In this document: positions 5,781 to 7,039 of the stretch, piece after piece
Numbering within the stretch: the stretch's first letter is position 1
Layout of the letters: each line of letters opens with the position of its first letter
Origin: JBDNFP01 sp041689775
Lineage (GTDB): Bacteria; Bacteroidota; Bacteroidia; Cytophagales; Spirosomataceae
DNA: 7,039 nt
Direction of reading: 5' to 3'
Assembly (NCBI GenBank): GCA_041689775.1
Contig: JBDNFP010000504.1
Location: forward strand, 1-7,039
The notes under the pieces: model-generated
Database searches by the model: none
The model's input: the letters and a program-made list of their open reading frames with translations, nothing else
Told to the model about the DNA's origin: nothing
Program-made: the position numbers and the translations under genes

Positions 5781-5817
5781 ACGGACAAAATTCATTTGTC
5801 CGTTTTGCCTATTTTAG
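5767..5817. promoter_or_regulatory. Perfect 23-bp inverted repeat: candidate operator or terminator
   Basis: Arms at 5767-5789 and 5795-5817 are exact inverted copies around a 5-nt centre (ATTCA). The arm core is AGGCAAAACGGACAAA. One arm contains the -33 element of the Nudix regulator promoter, so a protein bound here would compete with RNA polymerase; autoregulation by the regulator is the simplest idea. Read as RNA on the minus strand it would be a long hairpin followed by GTTTTAT, so it could equally be the terminator of the gene to the right, separated from it by the IS630 insertion. The sequence cannot decide between these. Confidence 0.7.
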
Positions 5818-5851
5818 TGTAAGTACTTAGACAAATTTATTTAAAGTTGAC

Positions 5852-6427
5852 TTATAGTTTTTTACCGAATTGATTCCAAATTCTCTCTAATGCTAATTTC
5901 AAATCATTGCAATCACATGGACTTAGCCAACGTTGTTTAACTTTTTGCCATAATCGCTCAATTCGATTTAAGTGGGGGCTGTAAGCTGGTAAGAAAAATA
6001 TATATAAATCGGAATTTTCCCATTCGGCTAAACAATCTTTAAAAGCAATTGAATGGTGAATACGGGCATTATCTAAAATTAATACAGTTGGCTTAGTTAA
6101 CCCCTTACGCCAAGTATTGATGGCTTCGATAACAAATCCAGTTTTTACGCTGTCTTCTTTTGAGAAGGTATGTAATTCGTCACCCGAAGATTTCATAAAC
6201 CCTAAAACATTAATTTGTTTGCCTCGCTGTGGTAAAACACGAATCTCTTCATTTGGAAATTGCCAGCCATAGGGCACATTCAGAGTCAAAGAGAAACCTG
6301 CTTCATCGCCAAAGAATAAGTTTATAAAATTTTGATTATCAAGGCCATATGGATCATTTAACCGATCAGCTTTATCGGTATATTCTGTTGTATTTTGCTT
6401 ACTTCTTAAGTATTTCCGCCAACGAGG
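5852..6427 (-). pseudogene. IS630 transposase, C-terminal DDE half (broken)
   Basis: The frame is open from 6427 with no credible start codon and ends at TAA 5852-5854. It reads RWRKYLRSKQ, then NDPYGLDNQNFINLFFGDEAGFSL (broken here as NDPYGLDNQ and LFFGDEAGFSL), VPYGWQFPNEE, LPQRGKQINVLGF, LILDNARIHHS, FLPAYSPHLNRIERLWQKVKQ, and ends FGKKL. All three catalytic acids of the DDE nuclease are present: Asp of GDEAG, Asp of LDNARIH and Glu of NRIERLW. The chemistry could work, but the half has lost its link to the N-terminal part through a frameshift and a GC-rich block at 6425-6456, so no full transposase can be made. Confidence 0.85.
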
Positions 6428-6516
6428 CTAAGTGGCTTTACCGCCCAGCGGCCCGGCAAACTTTTTAAAAAATGTTTAAGTTTTTTTTTCTGAAAATTAT
6501 TTGTTTAATTCGGTTT

Positions 6517-6852
6517 TTAACGTTTCTCGTAGAGCTTTAAGATGCTGTGTATTTTCTTGGACTTTTCTTTAACAAAATCCAAATCAGTAGCAGCAAAAAT
6601 TGGTTTTCGTCCTTGTCCAGCTTGATTTCGCAAGCCTATAATTCCTAAATCTTCCCAAGCTCTAAACCAATTACCAATAGTGGCATGAGTAACATCAAAC
6701 AATACGTTTAGACTAGCCATATCATGACCTTGATTACTTAATAAAAGTGCATGGCACCGTTGTCTAAACCGATGATTTTTATTATTTCTGTAGCCTTGTT
6801 CAAGCGTAATTATCTCTTCGGCTACCAGTTCAACGAATCTTTTTTCCCTCAT
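6517..6852 (-). pseudogene. IS630 transposase, N-terminal helix-turn-helix half
   Basis: 111 residues from ATG 6850-6852 to TAA 6517-6519. This is the DNA-binding part of IS630-family transposases: LVAEEIITLEQGYRNNKNHR, FRQRCHALLLSNQG, a helix-turn-helix around MASLNVLFDVTHATIGNWFRAWE, then GLRNQAGQGRKP, the usual GRGRKP-type linker. Homology continues past the stop in the -1 frame (LKALRETLKTELNK), so the end at 6517 marks a frameshift near 6530-6545. Beyond that are an in-frame TAA after NK and another shift at the nine-A run (plus 6481-6489). A programmed -1 slip is known in some IS630 elements, but the further lesions show this copy is dead. Confidence 0.85.
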
Positions 6853-6897
6853 GAAGCAAAAAATAAGACAAAAAATTTAATTATTAAATATTAGACT

Positions 6898-7039
6898 TTA
6901 TTTGGAAATATTGACCTCGTACGCCTGTGCCCGCGAGCTTGCCTGATACAGCCTTTCGGGGTCCACTGCCTGAACCCTGAGATTGTGCATGCCACAAGCC
7001 AGCACCCTGACTTGATCCCGAATCTGGGAATCGTGAATC
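6898..7039 (-). CDS. C-terminal end of an unidentified protein (runs off right edge)
   Basis: An open frame from the window edge to TAA 6898-6900 gives about 46 residues: QIRDQVRVLACGMHNL, RVQAVDPERLYQ, ASSRAQAYEVNISK. It is GC-richer than the IS630 DNA beside it and has no stop until the junction, so I take it as host coding sequence. I do not recognise the family. Its stop codon seems to be made of the TA target dinucleotide plus the first base of the IS630 element, so the native C-terminus may have been longer. Confidence 0.55.
   Translation of the reverse strand, partial: IHDSQIRDQVRVLACGMHNLRVQAVDPERLYQASSRAQAYEVNISK

Larger units (their letters stand above)
5820..6900 (-). mobile_element. 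Decayed IS630-family insertion sequence
   Basis: An element of about 1.08 kb with one transposase in pieces on the minus strand. Candidate ends are the TA at 5820-5821 and the TA at 6899-6900, as expected for TA-targeting IS630 elements. Inward from them the two ends share imperfect similarity (TAAGTACTTA... against TAAAGTCTAA..., then TTGACTTAT against TTGTCTTAT some 27-29 nt in). The element is visibly AT-rich compared with the coding sequence on its right. The boundaries are inferred, the family call is firm. Confidence 0.75.

Noticed and set aside
5820..5829. Palindrome TAAGTACTTA beside the 23-bp inverted repeat
   Set aside because: A 10-bp AT-rich palindrome is common by chance and is more simply the end of the IS630 element.
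1..6900. IS1 and IS630 as ends of one composite transposon
   Set aside because: They belong to unrelated families with different ends and chemistry, and the IS630 copy is dead; nothing links them into one unit.

Overview
The window reads as a chromosomal segment of a Cytophagales-type bacterium (phylum Bacteroidota; Spirosoma/Dyadobacter relatives are my best guess, from recall rather than a search). The grounds are: two promoters of the Bacteroidota type (TTTG, 19-20 nt, TAnnTTTG), a DUF4494 protein, a Nudix/winged-helix regulator of the type common in this phylum, a dockerin-like surface-protein tail, a large Ig-like repeat protein, and weak or absent Shine-Dalgarno sequences.

Layout, left to right. 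(1) 1-348: the transposase end of an IS1-family element, reading leftward off the window. (2) 349-643: the 3' remnant of a surface-protein gene with a calcium-binding, dockerin-like tail, cut by the IS1 element and also frameshifted. (3) 647-2653: an exported protein of about 660 residues with a beta-rich N-terminal domain and a duplicated 183-residue Ig-like module. (4) 2655-2696: a strong bidirectional terminator. (5) 2716-3213 (-): a DUF4494 protein. (6) 3470-4099 (+): a lipoprotein-like LEA type 2 (WHy-fold) protein, divergent from it. (7) 4099-4272: nested inverted repeats between convergent genes. (8) 4266-4937 (-): a lipoprotein MsrA with its own promoter. (9) 5014-5721 (-): a Nudix-fold regulator with a degenerate catalytic box; a perfect 23-bp inverted repeat covers the -33 element of its promoter. 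(10) about 5820-6900 (-): a decayed IS630-family element. (11) 6898-7039 (-): the C-terminal end of an unidentified host gene whose stop codon appears to lie on the IS630 junction.

How the parts fit. The left block is surface-protein territory: a cohesin-like domain sits directly downstream of a dockerin-like tail, and the locus has been broken by IS1. The centre is housekeeping and stress related: an envelope methionine sulfoxide reductase beside a ligand-sensing type regulator. The right block is an intergenic region invaded by IS630. No RNA gene, CRISPR array or phage module is visible. The items most worth a second look are the palindrome/promoter overlap in front of the Nudix regulator, the reconstructed pseudogene at 349-643, and the IS630 junction that ends the right-edge gene.
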